A DNA stretch of 41,599 nt, from assembly GCA_021776245.1 (NCBI GenBank), contig JAJFGF010000020.1, forward strand, positions 1 through 41,599, given 5' to 3'. This stretch comes from Hyphococcus sp. (lineage in GTDB: Bacteria; Pseudomonadota; Alphaproteobacteria; Caulobacterales; Parvularculaceae). The notes under the pieces were generated by a model that was not told the DNA's origin, made no database searches, and worked only from the letters and a program-made list of their open reading frames with translations. Shown one piece after another: positions 23,152 to 31,973 of the stretch (the first letter of the stretch is position 1; the number at the start of each line of letters is the position of its first letter). Both the position numbers and the translations under genes were made by a program.

Positions 23152-23659
23152 TCCTGAGACCCCTTGTATGCCCCTCCCTGCGGGGCGTCAGATGGCCAAT
23201 TTCTGAGGCGATGGCCAATTTTCCTATTTTGCCTGTGGATGATTGGACGTCCAGTCGGCATTGACCTCTTCGCTGCTGCAAAAAGGGAACCGTTACAAAA
23301 TTACAACAACAAAACAGACGCGCTCGATTGTGTTCGCGCTGCATCGCAACAAATCGCTTTATGGGCGCCTGTAAAGTTAACCAAAACCCTTAATGTGAGA
23401 TTAAAACTGATCGAAGGGCGCCGAGGCCCTTGTTTTAAGCCTGAGCTGGGTCGGCGCGCCCACTTCAAAACACGCCAAAACGCGTCGATTGACCGCTCAA
23501 TGCCTGCCATACGCACTGACAAGCTCCCTCCTGACGTTAGAGCGGGGCGCAGCGCTCATTCTTGTCGCGACGGCCTTTTACATCCGCAGCCTTTCATCCT
23601 TCCTGTTCAGCAAAGCAAGGATGTGGCAATGACCTATCATTTCTGATGGACCAGAACTC
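23152..23659 (+). other. Divergent promoter region between receptor and sulfotransferase genes
   Basis: 508 bases without a convincing gene; short frames here have no ribosome site. It holds a candidate CtrA box (23390-23405) and an isolated TTAACC half site (23377-23382). No B12 or other riboswitch pattern was recognised. Confidence 0.5.
23390..23405 (+). promoter_or_regulatory. Candidate CtrA box between receptor and sulfotransferase
   Basis: TTAATGTGAGATTAAA keeps both TTAA halves with the exact 7-base spacing, but ends in A where the consensus has C. It is 270 bases before the sulfotransferase and 240 before the receptor start. In an otherwise GC-rich intergenic region this is notable, but weaker than the nrdA site. 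Confidence 0.35.
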
Positions 23660-25684
23660 ATGCCGCAACCTATCGCCGTCACCAGTTTAATTGACGAGGG
23701 CGTCGCCGCTCAACAATCCGGTGATATTTCCGCCGCCCGCCAAAAATATGAAGCGGCGCTAGAACTTTCGCCCGACGACCCTGAAGCGCTACATCTGCTT
23801 GGATTGATCCATGAACAGGAAAAGGATCGAGATGGCGCAATCCGGCTAATTGAACGTGCGATCGCCGTCGATCCGGTAGAGCCGATTTTCCGGCTTAATC
23901 TGGCGGCGATTCTGGAAAAGAACAGGCAGTTCGATTTGGCGGCTGACCATCTGCGAACGACAGTCAGCGCCAGACCTGGCTCAAGCGATCTTTCAACACG
24001 CCTTGGCGCGATAGAGCTCCTTCGAAACGATGGGCAAGCCGCGGCGGCCGCCTTTCAGCGCGCCTATCAGCTTGATCAACAAAATGTCGCTGCCCTTGCC
24101 GGCTTTGGGCGTGCGATGCTGTTGGTGAACAATATCGCCCAGGCAAAGCGCGCCGCTCAAGCAGCATTTCGCGCCGCGCCGCAAGATCCCGCGACATTAG
24201 AGCTGGCGCTTCGCATCGCAGGCCTGGAGCGCGACGGGGTCGCTATCAGCAAATTGACCGCGATATGGAAATTCGCCAGATCTGCCGACAAGTCCTCACT
24301 AACTGATCTCAGTAACCTGCTTTTTGATCTTGGTTACACCAATGAAGCCTGCAGCGCTTTTGAGGCGGTCGTCGAGCTCGACCCACATTCACCGGAAACA
24401 CTGACGGCCTATGGCCGGCACTGCACTGCAGCACAAAAATATGAGGAGGCCGGTGCGGCGATCGACAAAGCCCTGGCCATCGATCCCCATTCGCCAACGG
24501 GTCTGTTTGCGTTGAGCCGCCTGAAATACTTCGTCGGCGATCTTAAAGCGTCCGAAGATCTTTGCGGCAAGGTGATCGAAGTCAGCCCGCAATTCTCACC
24601 CGCCTATTCGCAATTTTGCACCTTGCGCCGCGGAAATATGAGCGACGAGCACGTTGCGGCAATGAACACTCTCGTCGCAAATATTTCAACGTCCCCTGAT
24701 CAATCTTATGAGCTGCTCCTTTCTCTCGCCAAAATTTACGACCGTCGAGACATGACCGACGAAGCAATTTCAGCGCTGCAACGCGGCAATGAAATTGGCG
24801 AAAAAAATGTGCGCATGGTGGCTGGCGGCGAATTTAGCAGGGTTCAGTGCACGCGAGAAACAGACCAAATCATTTCATTCTTTCAGAGGCCCGCTGAAAA
24901 ACGGCAATTCAAACCCGCGCCCTATAAGCCGATTTTTATCGTCGGCATGCCGCGTTCCGGCACGACGCTAACCGAGAGCATTCTGGCGGCCCATCCGGAT
25001 GTTTTCAGCATTGGTGAATTATCAAGCCTGCCGGAAGTCGCCAATCGAGCCTTGGCCTGGGCAAACCAAACCGGCGCGAAGACGCTGGCCGACGCGCCAA
25101 CAGATCAGCTGCAATCGTGGCGTGATCTCTATTTTTCCTATTTTCCGGCCGATGAAGCAGCAGGTTTCATGGTTGATAAGCAGCCGATTAATTTCCGTCA
25201 CGCCGGACTTATTCAAGCGCTGTTTCCGGAAGGTAAAATCATTCATACCAGACGCAATCCGGTTGAAACGGGATTTTCCATCTATAGGCATCCATTCAAC
25301 AAACAATGGCCTTTTTCCTATCAGCTAAAAAACATTGCGCATTTTTATGGCGATTATGCGCGCCTCATCGACCATTGGGAGAAAACACTCAAAGCGGAAT
25401 TCCCGTTATTTCAATATGAAAATCTTATCGCTGAATTTGAAAAAGAAGTGCGTCGTATGTTGGCCCATTGCGGCCTCGACTGGCATGACGAATGTCTTGC
25501 GTTTCACCGCGCCAAAAGACCCATCGCGACTTTCAGCAGCGTCCAGGCGCGGGAGCCCGTCAGAAAAACGCCAGAGCGCGCTGCGCTGCGCTACATTGAC
25601 CATCTAAAGCCCCTGTCCGATGGGCTTACTGCTGCTCATGTCAATCTTGAAACCGGTGCATTGATTGCGACGCCAAACGAGTGA
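23660..25684 (+). CDS. TPR-repeat sulfotransferase
   Basis: 674 residues. The first 350 or so are TPR repeats (for example AARQKYEAALELSPDDPEAL, then CSAFEAVVELDPHSPETL), used for protein-protein contact. The C-terminal third is a sulfotransferase: 5'-phosphosulfate loop FIVGMPRSGTTLTESIL at about 427-440, which binds the PAPS sulfate donor, and the 3'-phosphate block IIHTRRNPVETGFSIYR near 527. The acceptor is unknown. No signal peptide, so it works in the cytoplasm. TPR-sulfotransferases are often found beside TonB-dependent receptors in Alphaproteobacteria, as here, which suggests a link between the transported or modified compound and the receptor (inference). The ribosome site is weak. 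It ends shortly before a tRNA gene on the other strand. Confidence 0.9.
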   Translation: MPQPIAVTSLIDEGVAAQQSGDISAARQKYEAALELSPDDPEALHLLGLIHEQEKDRDGAIRLIERAIAVDPVEPIFRLNLAAILEKNRQFDLAADHLRTTVSARPGSSDLSTRLGAIELLRNDGQAAAAAFQRAYQLDQQNVAALAGFGRAMLLVNNIAQAKRAAQAAFRAAPQDPATLELALRIAGLERDGVAISKLTAIWKFARSADKSSLTDLSNLLFDLGYTNEACSAFEAVVELDPHSPETLTAYGRHCTAAQKYEEAGAAIDKALAIDPHSPTGLFALSRLKYFVGDLKASEDLCGKVIEVSPQFSPAYSQFCTLRRGNMSDEHVAAMNTLVANISTSPDQSYELLLSLAKIYDRRDMTDEAISALQRGNEIGEKNVRMVAGGEFSRVQCTRETDQIISFFQRPAEKRQFKPAPYKPIFIVGMPRSGTTLTESILAAHPDVFSIGELSSLPEVANRALAWANQTGAKTLADAPTDQLQSWRDLYFSYFPADEAAGFMVDKQPINFRHAGLIQALFPEGKIIHTRRNPVETGFSIYRHPFNKQWPFSYQLKNIAHFYGDYARLIDHWEKTLKAEFPLFQYENLIAEFEKEVRRMLAHCGLDWHDECLAFHRAKRPIATFSSVQAREPVRKTPERAALRYIDHLKPLSDGLTAAHVNLETGALIATPNE

Positions 25685-25781
25685 CGCAATCCTTTCGATG
25701 ATTGCCCTGCCGCTGCGCCTCGAATTTTGTCCGCGGCATTTGCTCTGCAGATCGTCCGGGCTCCTGGCGGCTTATACAAAA

Positions 25782-25856
25782 TGGTGGGCGCGGCTGGGTT
25801 CGAACCAGCGACCCCTACGATGTGAACGTAGTGCTCTACCACTGAGCTACGCGCCC
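25782..25856 (-). tRNA. tRNA-Val (anticodon CAC)
   Basis: 75 bases including an encoded CCA. Acceptor GGGCGCG pairs with CGCGCCC, discriminator A; the D arm GCTC-AGTGGTAGA-GAGC is standard; the anticodon stem CTACG/CGTAG encloses loop TTCACAT, giving anticodon CAC, which reads GUG; the T arm contains GGTTCGAACC. All arms fold without mismatch. Confidence 0.95.
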
Positions 25857-25939
25857 GTTTCTTAATCTGTAGTGACATTAAAAATGACGATTTGCGAAGG
25901 CTTGTGCCTTGGCGGGCAATTCGCGTCAATCATTTCAAT

Positions 25940-27094
25940 TCAGGCCGCCTGATTGGCGCCCTTTCCAGTTTTACCGTTGATGCGGGATGCGGGCGTCAAT
26001 AACAAGGCGCGCGTGCCTTTTCCTAATTCGCTTTCAAGCTTGAACACGCCGCCATGGGCGTCCGTAATCGCCTGAACCAACAAAAGCCCAAGCCCCAAGC
26101 CTTCCGTCGAACGCCGCGCTGACATATCGGATTGAGAGAATGGCCTAATGGCAGTTTTTAGTTTTTCGGGTGTTATGCCCGGGCCATTGTCTTTGACCAA
26201 TATCGCCAAATCGCCGTTTCCAACCAACGCAGCGCCAATAATAATTTTCACGCCGCTTGGTGAAAATTTAACTGCGTTGCCAATCAACTTGGCAAGGGCC
26301 CGCGACATCAATACGCCGTCACAACATAATTCAAGATCAGGTTCCTGCAGACTTACTTTAATTTCAGCACCCGCACTGTTAATTGTCGGTTTTTCCGCCA
26401 GCAACGCATCGTCTATCAGCACGCTAACGGTTACATCCGCTTCGTTCAGTTGAATTGGTCCCGATCGGGCATCCGAGGCCAGCAGCATGTCGGAAATTGA
26501 ATTCAACAAACGCTTTCCGCCATCCACAATATAGTCCGAATATTCCTTATAAAGACTATCTCTGTTTTTTTCAAACGATTCCGAAATCAGCTGCCCAAAA
26601 CCGATAATTGCGTTCAACGGCGTTCGCAATTCATGGCTCATCACCGACATTACGCTGTCTTTAAATTTTTCGCCCGCCTCAGCCTTGTCGCGGGCGGCGC
26701 GAAGGTCTTTTTGATCATTCGCCGACCGCAATACGAAGCGAACCGCATGATTAAACAACGGCCAGTTAACAGGTTTGGCGAGGAAGGATGTGGCGCCCGC
26801 GGCAAAAGCGCGATCTACGGCCGCCTCGTGATCGCTTGACGTGATCACAATAATCGGCGTTTCACTGATTTGATCGTCAGCGCGGATTGTTTCTGTTAAT
26901 GTAAATCCGTCCATCTCCGGCATGTTGAGATCGGAAATAACTAGGTCCGCCCCATCTCGCCGCAACAGGGCCAGCGCGGCTGCGCCGTCTTCAGCAGCGG
27001 CTACGCAATAGCCGGCCTGGGAAAGCTTGGCGCAGGCAAGCTCGCGCATGACCGGGTCATCCTCAGCCAGAATGATGCGTCCAGTCGTAGACAT
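25940..27094 (-). CDS. Receiver-histidine kinase (REC-HisKA-HATPase)
   Basis: 384 residues, soluble. REC domain 5-125 with acidic pocket AEDD, phospho-acceptor Asp55 (LVISDLNMPEMDG), the Thr of ITSSD and Lys of FLAKPVN. Then HisKA with His154 (VMSHELRTPLNAIIGFGQL), and HATPase_c with the N box LIGNAVKFS, G1 DNGPGI and G2 GLGLGL. It has neither a membrane sensor nor a DNA-binding output, so it probably takes phosphate from another kinase, which sets its own kinase activity. The ATG at 27094 fits the REC start; the frame is open to 27334 through the promoter. It is divergent, 161 bases apart, from a large hybrid kinase, which could be that partner. Confidence 0.9.
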   Translation of the reverse strand: MSTTGRIILAEDDPVMRELACAKLSQAGYCVAAAEDGAAALALLRRDGADLVISDLNMPEMDGFTLTETIRADDQISETPIIVITSSDHEAAVDRAFAAGATSFLAKPVNWPLFNHAVRFVLRSANDQKDLRAARDKAEAGEKFKDSVMSVMSHELRTPLNAIIGFGQLISESFEKNRDSLYKEYSDYIVDGGKRLLNSISDMLLASDARSGPIQLNEADVTVSVLIDDALLAEKPTINSAGAEIKVSLQEPDLELCCDGVLMSRALAKLIGNAVKFSPSGVKIIIGAALVGNGDLAILVKDNGPGITPEKLKTAIRPFSQSDMSARRSTEGLGLGLLLVQAITDAHGGVFKLESELGKGTRALLLTPASRINGKTGKGANQAA

Positions 27095-27255
27095 GGCCTC
27101 ATATCTCCCCGATTTTGGGCGTGGCGTCGCGGCAAAACCCGGCGCCAAATTACCCTGAATTTTATTAAGAAGTGCTTGCGCGATGTTAAGGAAATCAATT
27201 GGCAAGCAATTACTGGCACGATTGCGGCATTGATTGATTTGAAAGGGGGGACCCG

Positions 27256-30042
27256 ATGGCGTCAAAGCGCGCCAAGCCGTTGCGCAACCGCTTAACGACC
27301 CTCGTCGCGGTAGCCGTTTTTGGCGCTGTGACAATCGTTACGTCTTCATCCGTCTGGCGCGAAACTGCCCAATACCGAGCCGATGAATATGCCGAGCTAA
27401 TGGCCTCGGCGGGCGTTTACGCCGCCGGGATTGCCGGGCCAGTCGCCGCTGGCGAACGCCGGGAAATCGCGGAGGCTTTACAGCCGATCGCCGACATCCC
27501 GTCGGTGATTTATGTTTTCGTAAACGACCTCGACGGCGCGTTGCTTGCCGAGTTCGGCAACCGGCAGGCGCTCTATGGCGACAAAAAAAGCAACAAGGAT
27601 GCATTCCCTTCCGTAGTCAGTTTCTTGACGTCAAAATCAACAACGACCTCGGTCCCTGTCACCGTGGAAGGAAAGCAAATTGCAGTCCTGACCGTTCACG
27701 CACAGGCGGGGGAACTATCCGGGGGGCTTGGCCTGGTTATCTTTGACGTCTTGGTCGCCGCAATATTTGCCGGCGGCATTGGCGTTCTCATCGCCATAAA
27801 AATTCAGCGCACAATCACAAATCCGCTTCATAATCTTGCTGAAACCATGACCATGATCCGTCAGTCCGGCGACTTCAGCGTGCGCGCCGCCAGTTCTGTT
27901 AATGACGAGACAAAACAGCTCGTTGATACGTTTAATGAGCTGCTTGACCAATTGCAGGAACATGATGTCAAGCTCCAGGCCAATCAAAACGAGTTAAAAC
28001 AGCTCGTTCAAAAGCGCGCCATGGAGGTCAAGCAAACCAAGGAAACCGCGGAAGCGATAGACAAGGCGAAATCCGAGTTTATCGCGACGATGAGCCATGA
28101 AATCCGTACCCCGATGAATGGGGTGATCGCCATGGCCAATCTCCTCAGCAATTCCCGTCTGCCGTTCAGGCAAAAACGCTATGCTGACATCATTGCGAAA
28201 TCCGGGCAGAACCTGCTCGCGATTATCAATGACATTCTGGACTTTTCAAAAATCGAAGCAGGACGATTGGAGGTTGAGTCTATTCCAGTGCGCCCCTCAG
28301 AAATAGTTGATGACATTGTCGGGCTGTTCTGGGAACGCGCGGCGTCCAAGGGCCTCGATCTTGCCGTCTATATCGCCCCTAATGTTCCCGAATGCATTGT
28401 CGGAGATCCTGTGCGCATTCGCCAGGTCGTTTCCAACCTTGTCAGCAACGCAATTAAATTTACAGAAAAGGGACATGTCGTCATTTCGGTGAAATATGCC
28501 GTTCCGGCGCATGGCGCCAGCATCATTGAATTCGTTGTCGCCGATACTGGCGTCGGTATCGCGGACGAGAAATTATCGACAATCTTCGAAGCCTTCGCGC
28601 AGGCGGATCAAACCACAACCCGGCTTTACGGCGGTACGGGGCTCGGTCTTGCAATTTGCAAACGTCTCGTCGAGGCGATGTTTGGGTCGATCGGCGTATC
28701 GAGCGCCGGCGGAAAGGGATCAAAATTTCATTTCAACCTTCCAACAAAAGCTGTTGAGCAGCCTGCGCCAATTGTCACGTTCCCGGCCGGCAAAACCGCC
28801 CTCATCGCCGTTGACGGCGCCGCCACGCCAAAATTGCTGGCGCGGTATTTAGAAGAAACCGGGCTCGCGGCGAGAATAATCGGCGCAGATGAATTTAACG
28901 CCGACAGTATCGAAGGCGCGGATATGATATTTGCTACACCTGCGTTCTTTGAAGCAGCAGCCAAATCCCTTGATGTCGCGCCCGCAAACTGGAATCTTAC
29001 ACGCGTTTGCGTTTGCGCGCTTGGCGAAGCGTCGCTGGATGATCTTCTGGACACGCGCGCAGCGGAGGACGTTCTTACATCGCCGCTCGCGCGCGCCGAG
29101 GTAATGAAACTGATCGAACGCATCCGCGACAACAAACTCAGGGGCAAATCTGCGCTCAACTACGCCGAACCGGATATGGCGCCGCTTGAAACTTTCGCTG
29201 GTCAGCGCGTTCTTGCCGCCGATGACGGCGCCGTAAACCGCGAAGTGGTTAAGGAGGCGCTGCTTTACCTCAATCTCGACGTGACGCTCGTCACAAATGG
29301 CGAGGAAGCCCTATCGGCGGCGGGAAACAATGCGTTTGACTTGATCCTGATGGATTGTTCCATGCCGAAAATGGACGGGTTTGAAGCAACTCGCGCAATC
29401 AGAATGCGCGAAAGGAAACTAGGGCGGAAGCCCATTCCGATCGTTGCGCTTTCCGCCCACGTCACGAATGACGAAACCGAATGGCGCGAATCGGGCATGA
29501 GCGGCTATCTCACCAAACCCTTCACGCTACGGGCGCTGGCCGCAGAGATCGCGACGCATCTCGGCCCAGGTGTTAGATGCGCCCGCCCAACGGCGCCGAA
29601 GATGAATAGCGAGCTTAAGCGTCGGACGCCGGACGCTGCAGCGCCTGCCTCCGCGCATCTGCAATCAAGCGAGGCTGCGTTTTTTGACGTCGCTGTTCTT
29701 GACCAATTGTTGACGATGCAAAGCAGCGGCGCGGACCTCCCAACTCGCGCATTGAAATTATTTCAACGTCACTCACGTGAAGCCATGACCAAATTGATTG
29801 ACAGCCCGAGGACCGATGATCAAACGACCGTCGCCAAGGCAGCGCATGCATTGAAATCTATGAGTTTGAATATTGGCGCTCAAAGGCTTGCCGATGCATG
29901 CGGCGCAATCGAGGGACGCGCCAATGACAAGGCGCCGATGCCGGAACTTGTCTCGCTGATCGAAGCTGCGAGCAAACAATTTCGTGCGGCCCACAAGGCG
30001 TTGCCCGACATCATCGAAAAATATTCACGCAGCGCAGCCTGA
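27256..30042 (+). CDS. Hybrid histidine kinase (TM-HAMP-HisKA-HATPase-REC-HPt)
   Basis: 928 residues. A first membrane helix (about 12-32), a periplasmic sensor part to about 155, a second helix ([20 protein letters not shown]), HAMP ([20 protein letters not shown]) and a coiled coil. HisKA has His281 ([12 protein letters not shown]); HATPase has [19 protein letters not shown] and [10 protein letters not shown] region of 120 residues from [14 protein letters not shown] looks like a degenerate receiver. A true REC follows with Asp700 ([14 protein letters not shown]) and Lys in YLTKPF, then an HPt domain with His864 (AAHALKSMS). This is the BarA/LemA order of domains. GGGGGG lies 7 bases before the ATG. 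No response regulator with DNA-binding output is adjacent, so the HPt must act on a protein encoded elsewhere. Confidence 0.93.
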   Translation: MASKRAKPLRNRLTTLVAVAVFGAVTIVTSSSVWRETAQYRADEYAELMASAGVYAAGIAGPVAAGERREIAEALQPIADIPSVIYVFVNDLDGALLAEFGNRQALYGDKKSNKDAFPSVVSFLTSKSTTTSVPVTVEGKQIAVLTVHAQAGELSGGLGLVIFDVLVAAIFAGGIGVLIAIKIQRTITNPLHNLAETMTMIRQSGDFSVRAASSVNDETKQLVDTFNELLDQLQEHDVKLQANQNELKQLVQKRAMEVKQTKETAEAIDKAKSEFIATMSHEIRTPMNGVIAMANLLSNSRLPFRQKRYADIIAKSGQNLLAIINDILDFSKIEAGRLEVESIPVRPSEIVDDIVGLFWERAASKGLDLAVYIAPNVPECIVGDPVRIRQVVSNLVSNAIKFTEKGHVVISVKYAVPAHGASIIEFVVADTGVGIADEKLSTIFEAFAQADQTTTRLYGGTGLGLAICKRLVEAMFGSIGVSSAGGKGSKFHFNLPTKAVEQPAPIVTFPAGKTALIAVDGAATPKLLARYLEETGLAARIIGADEFNADSIEGADMIFATPAFFEAAAKSLDVAPANWNLTRVCVCALGEASLDDLLDTRAAEDVLTSPLARAEVMKLIERIRDNKLRGKSALNYAEPDMAPLETFAGQRVLAADDGAVNREVVKEALLYLNLDVTLVTNGEEALSAAGNNAFDLILMDCSMPKMDGFEATRAIRMRERKLGRKPIPIVALSAHVTNDETEWRESGMSGYLTKPFTLRALAAEIATHLGPGVRCARPTAPKMNSELKRRTPDAAAPASAHLQSSEAAFFDVAVLDQLLTMQSSGADLPTRALKLFQRHSREAMTKLIDSPRTDDQTTVAKAAHALKSMSLNIGAQRLADACGAIEGRANDKAPMPELVSLIEAASKQFRAAHKALPDIIEKYSRSAA

Positions 30043-30077
30043 TTAGCGAAGGCGCCATTACTTTTCGCAGCGACAAT

Positions 30078-30737
30078 TCAGTGAATACGGATCGATACGC
30101 GAACACAGCCGATAATCGTAATATCGGGCGTCATCGCAATTGTTTCGTGTCCGGGCTCACTGGAAAAAGGTTCGAGGCGCGCCGGCAGCGCCCGCCAGCG
30201 GCGCAATGTCGGCGTTTCTCGGACATGCGCGAGACAAAAATCACCGTCACCCGGCAGACGGTCCGAATAATCAACGACCACCAGTGTGTCCGGCAAAAAG
30301 GCAAGATTGACAGCCTGATCGTTTAAGAAAACAGCAAACAGTTTCGACGATCCCGCGGTCACCGGAATATAATCTTCGGCCATGCCATGCGGATCAGCGC
30401 TCATATCTTGGGCTAAAAGCGCCGCCGCGCGAAAGCTGATGACCGGAACATGTTGTAGCGGCCGGCGAATATACGCCGCCCCCGCATGCTTATCACTTTC
30501 AACCACCGAACGATCGCCCGCCGCAAGCCATTCGAGCGGCGCTTCGAGCACCTCAGCCAGCTTGGCTAACATGAGGCGACGCGGATCATGGATGCCGCTT
30601 TCCCAATTGGCGATGGCCGGTTGGCTGACGCCAAGACGGCGCGCCAGGTCCGCCTGGCTCAACCCATGGGATTTTCGGGCCTGTTTGATTCGCTCACCGA
30701 TAGACCGGGCGATTGCCGGTTCCGGATTGGCAGCCAT
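30078..30737 (-). CDS. HTH-XRE repressor with LexA/CI-like C-terminal domain
   Basis: 219 residues. The N-terminal XRE helix-turn-helix is textbook: RIKQARKSHGLSQADLARRL, then GVSQPAIANWESG. The C-terminal part (from about 90) has the S24/LexA fold pattern (FLPDTLVVVDYSDRLPGDGD). However, the GDSM serine is replaced (FLNDQAVN) and the lysine expected in the ALHV-type strand is arginine (ETPTLRRW), so self-cleavage appears lost and the domain may only serve for dimerisation or ligand binding. The target genes are not known; there is no prophage around it. It may repress itself, since an AT-rich imperfect dyad lies just before its start. Confidence 0.85.
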   Translation of the reverse strand: MAANPEPAIARSIGERIKQARKSHGLSQADLARRLGVSQPAIANWESGIHDPRRLMLAKLAEVLEAPLEWLAAGDRSVVESDKHAGAAYIRRPLQHVPVISFRAAALLAQDMSADPHGMAEDYIPVTAGSSKLFAVFLNDQAVNLAFLPDTLVVVDYSDRLPGDGDFCLAHVRETPTLRRWRALPARLEPFSSEPGHETIAMTPDITIIGCVRVSIRIH

Positions 30738-30750
30738 AAAATCTCCCAGA

Positions 30751-30770
30751 ATTATTAGTTTTACTTATTA
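30751..30770 (+). promoter_or_regulatory. Possible operator before the XRE gene
   Basis: An AT-rich imperfect dyad (ATTAGT-TTT-ACTTAT with flanking TTATTA repeats) 14 bases before the repressor start. Autoregulation by XRE repressors is common; the dyad has a mismatch, so this is tentative. Confidence 0.25.
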
Positions 30771-30941
30771 TTTTTCCCCTTACCGCGCAATAAAATTGTG
30801 CAGCCGCGCTCTAATGTGAGAAAATCACAAGATTTTTTGGTAAACTGTGCGGTATATAATTCATCAAAAAAGTCTTGAAAAAATCAGCCTACCTTATATT
30901 GTTCCTTCGTGGAAACGTTCAAAACTAGATCGGAGTTATCG

Positions 30942-31139
30942 ATGGCTGATCTTTGCGATGGCGACGGTGCGAACCGCCTGGCGACAAAAATCCAGGAGTT
31001 CTGGCGTAAACGCGGTTTCGACGTCGACGTAGAAATGAAAGAAGAAGGATTCGTGTCGACCATGCGTTCAGCGCGTACAGATTTGCGCAGCAACATGGTC
31101 AATGGCATGCCAACGCGCTGTGTTGCAGAAGCTGGCTAG
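30942..31139 (+). CDS. Conserved small alphaproteobacterial protein
   Basis: 65 residues from the ATG at 30942, with GGAG 6 bases before it; an upstream ATG at 30909 has no ribosome site. ANRLATKIQEFWRKRGFDVD, then FVSTMRSARTDLRSNMVNGM is the pattern of a short hypothetical protein common in Alphaproteobacteria (family KIxxYWxxRG...SARxDxRSxMxNGxP). Role unknown; it is soluble and amphipathic. Its stop codon overlaps that of gph on the opposite strand through the palindrome CTAG. Confidence 0.75.
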   Translation: MADLCDGDGANRLATKIQEFWRKRGFDVDVEMKEEGFVSTMRSARTDLRSNMVNGMPTRCVAEAG

Positions 31140-31816
31140 CGCAGATTCAACGCGACCCTGACCAATTCGGCGGCCGCGCGATAGTCAGAAAATACAGCCG
31201 ATGCTTGATACGCAAGAGTCAGCGGTCCGTAACCGAAATCCGCCATCAGGCACGGCATACGGGCAGCAGCAGACGCTTTGATGTCTGTATCGCTATCACC
31301 AATAAAAATGCCGCGCTCAGCGGATAATCGGGTCATACACAGCAATACCGGCGCCGCATCGGGTTTCGGCGCAGTTGTTGTATCAGCGCCGACGATCGTA
31401 TCAAAAAGCGGTGCAATCCCAAGTGTTTCAATCAGTAACCGGGCCATCGCCTCACGCTTATTCGTGCAGATTGCGATGCGCGCGCCGTCGGCTCGCAACC
31501 CCTCGATCATTTCGATAACGCCAGCAAACGGACGAGACTCGACCGCGATATTAGCTTGATAATGTGTCAGAAAACGCGCCAGCGCCGCATCGAGTTCTTT
31601 TTCATCTGCCTCCCGGCCTGCAGAAACCTTGTATCCACGCATCAGCATGCGCCGCGCGCCGCGACCCACCAGACTACGCACTTCCCCAGCAGGAACCGGT
31701 GCGAGCCCGCAGCCAGCCAAGGCGTGATTCATCGAGGCCGCCAGATCAGCCGCGGTATCGACCAAAGTACCGTCGAGATCGAATAAAACCGCCTCACCAC
31801 TCAATCTAGCCGCCAT
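31136..31816 (-). CDS. gph: HAD-family phosphoglycolate phosphatase
   Basis: 226 residues from the ATG at 31816, with AAGAAGG upstream. HAD motif I is LFDLDGTLVDT (Asp13 nucleophile, Asp15), motif II is the Thr in ICTNK, motif III the Lys in APKPDA, motif IV IGDSDTDIKAS. The helical cap lies between 20 and 95 (AASMNHALAGCGLAPV onwards). Length and motif spacing agree with Gph, which clears 2-phosphoglycolate arising from DNA repair and oxygenase side reactions; other HAD phosphatases of this subfamily have similar motifs, so the substrate is a family inference. Divergent from glmU. Confidence 0.8.
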   Translation of the reverse strand: MAARLSGEAVLFDLDGTLVDTAADLAASMNHALAGCGLAPVPAGEVRSLVGRGARRMLMRGYKVSAGREADEKELDAALARFLTHYQANIAVESRPFAGVIEMIEGLRADGARIAICTNKREAMARLLIETLGIAPLFDTIVGADTTTAPKPDAAPVLLCMTRLSAERGIFIGDSDTDIKASAAARMPCLMADFGYGPLTLAYQASAVFSDYRAAAELVRVALNLR

Positions 31817-31973
31817 TTTCGCGCCTTCTTGTTGCTGAAAACTTGTTATTGCGGCTCGCGAAATCTGCGCGAATCGCGCCAACCGTGCATAGTCTGCTTT
31901 GCAGCGCCTGTGATAGAGCAAGCAAAGAACCACGATAAAGCTGGGGTTAAAGCCTCATAATGACGGAACCAGA

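Noticed and set aside
23377-23393. TTAACC...TTAA as a CtrA box
   Set aside because: The spacer is 9 bases, not 7; the neighbouring pair at 23390-23405 has the right spacing.
23164-23646. Plus-strand frame of 160 codons between receptor and sulfotransferase
   Set aside because: No ribosome site, no family pattern; it ends just before the sulfotransferase start and spans the promoter region.
25636-25929. Minus-strand frame covering the tRNA
   Set aside because: It reads through tRNA-Val and has no protein-family character.
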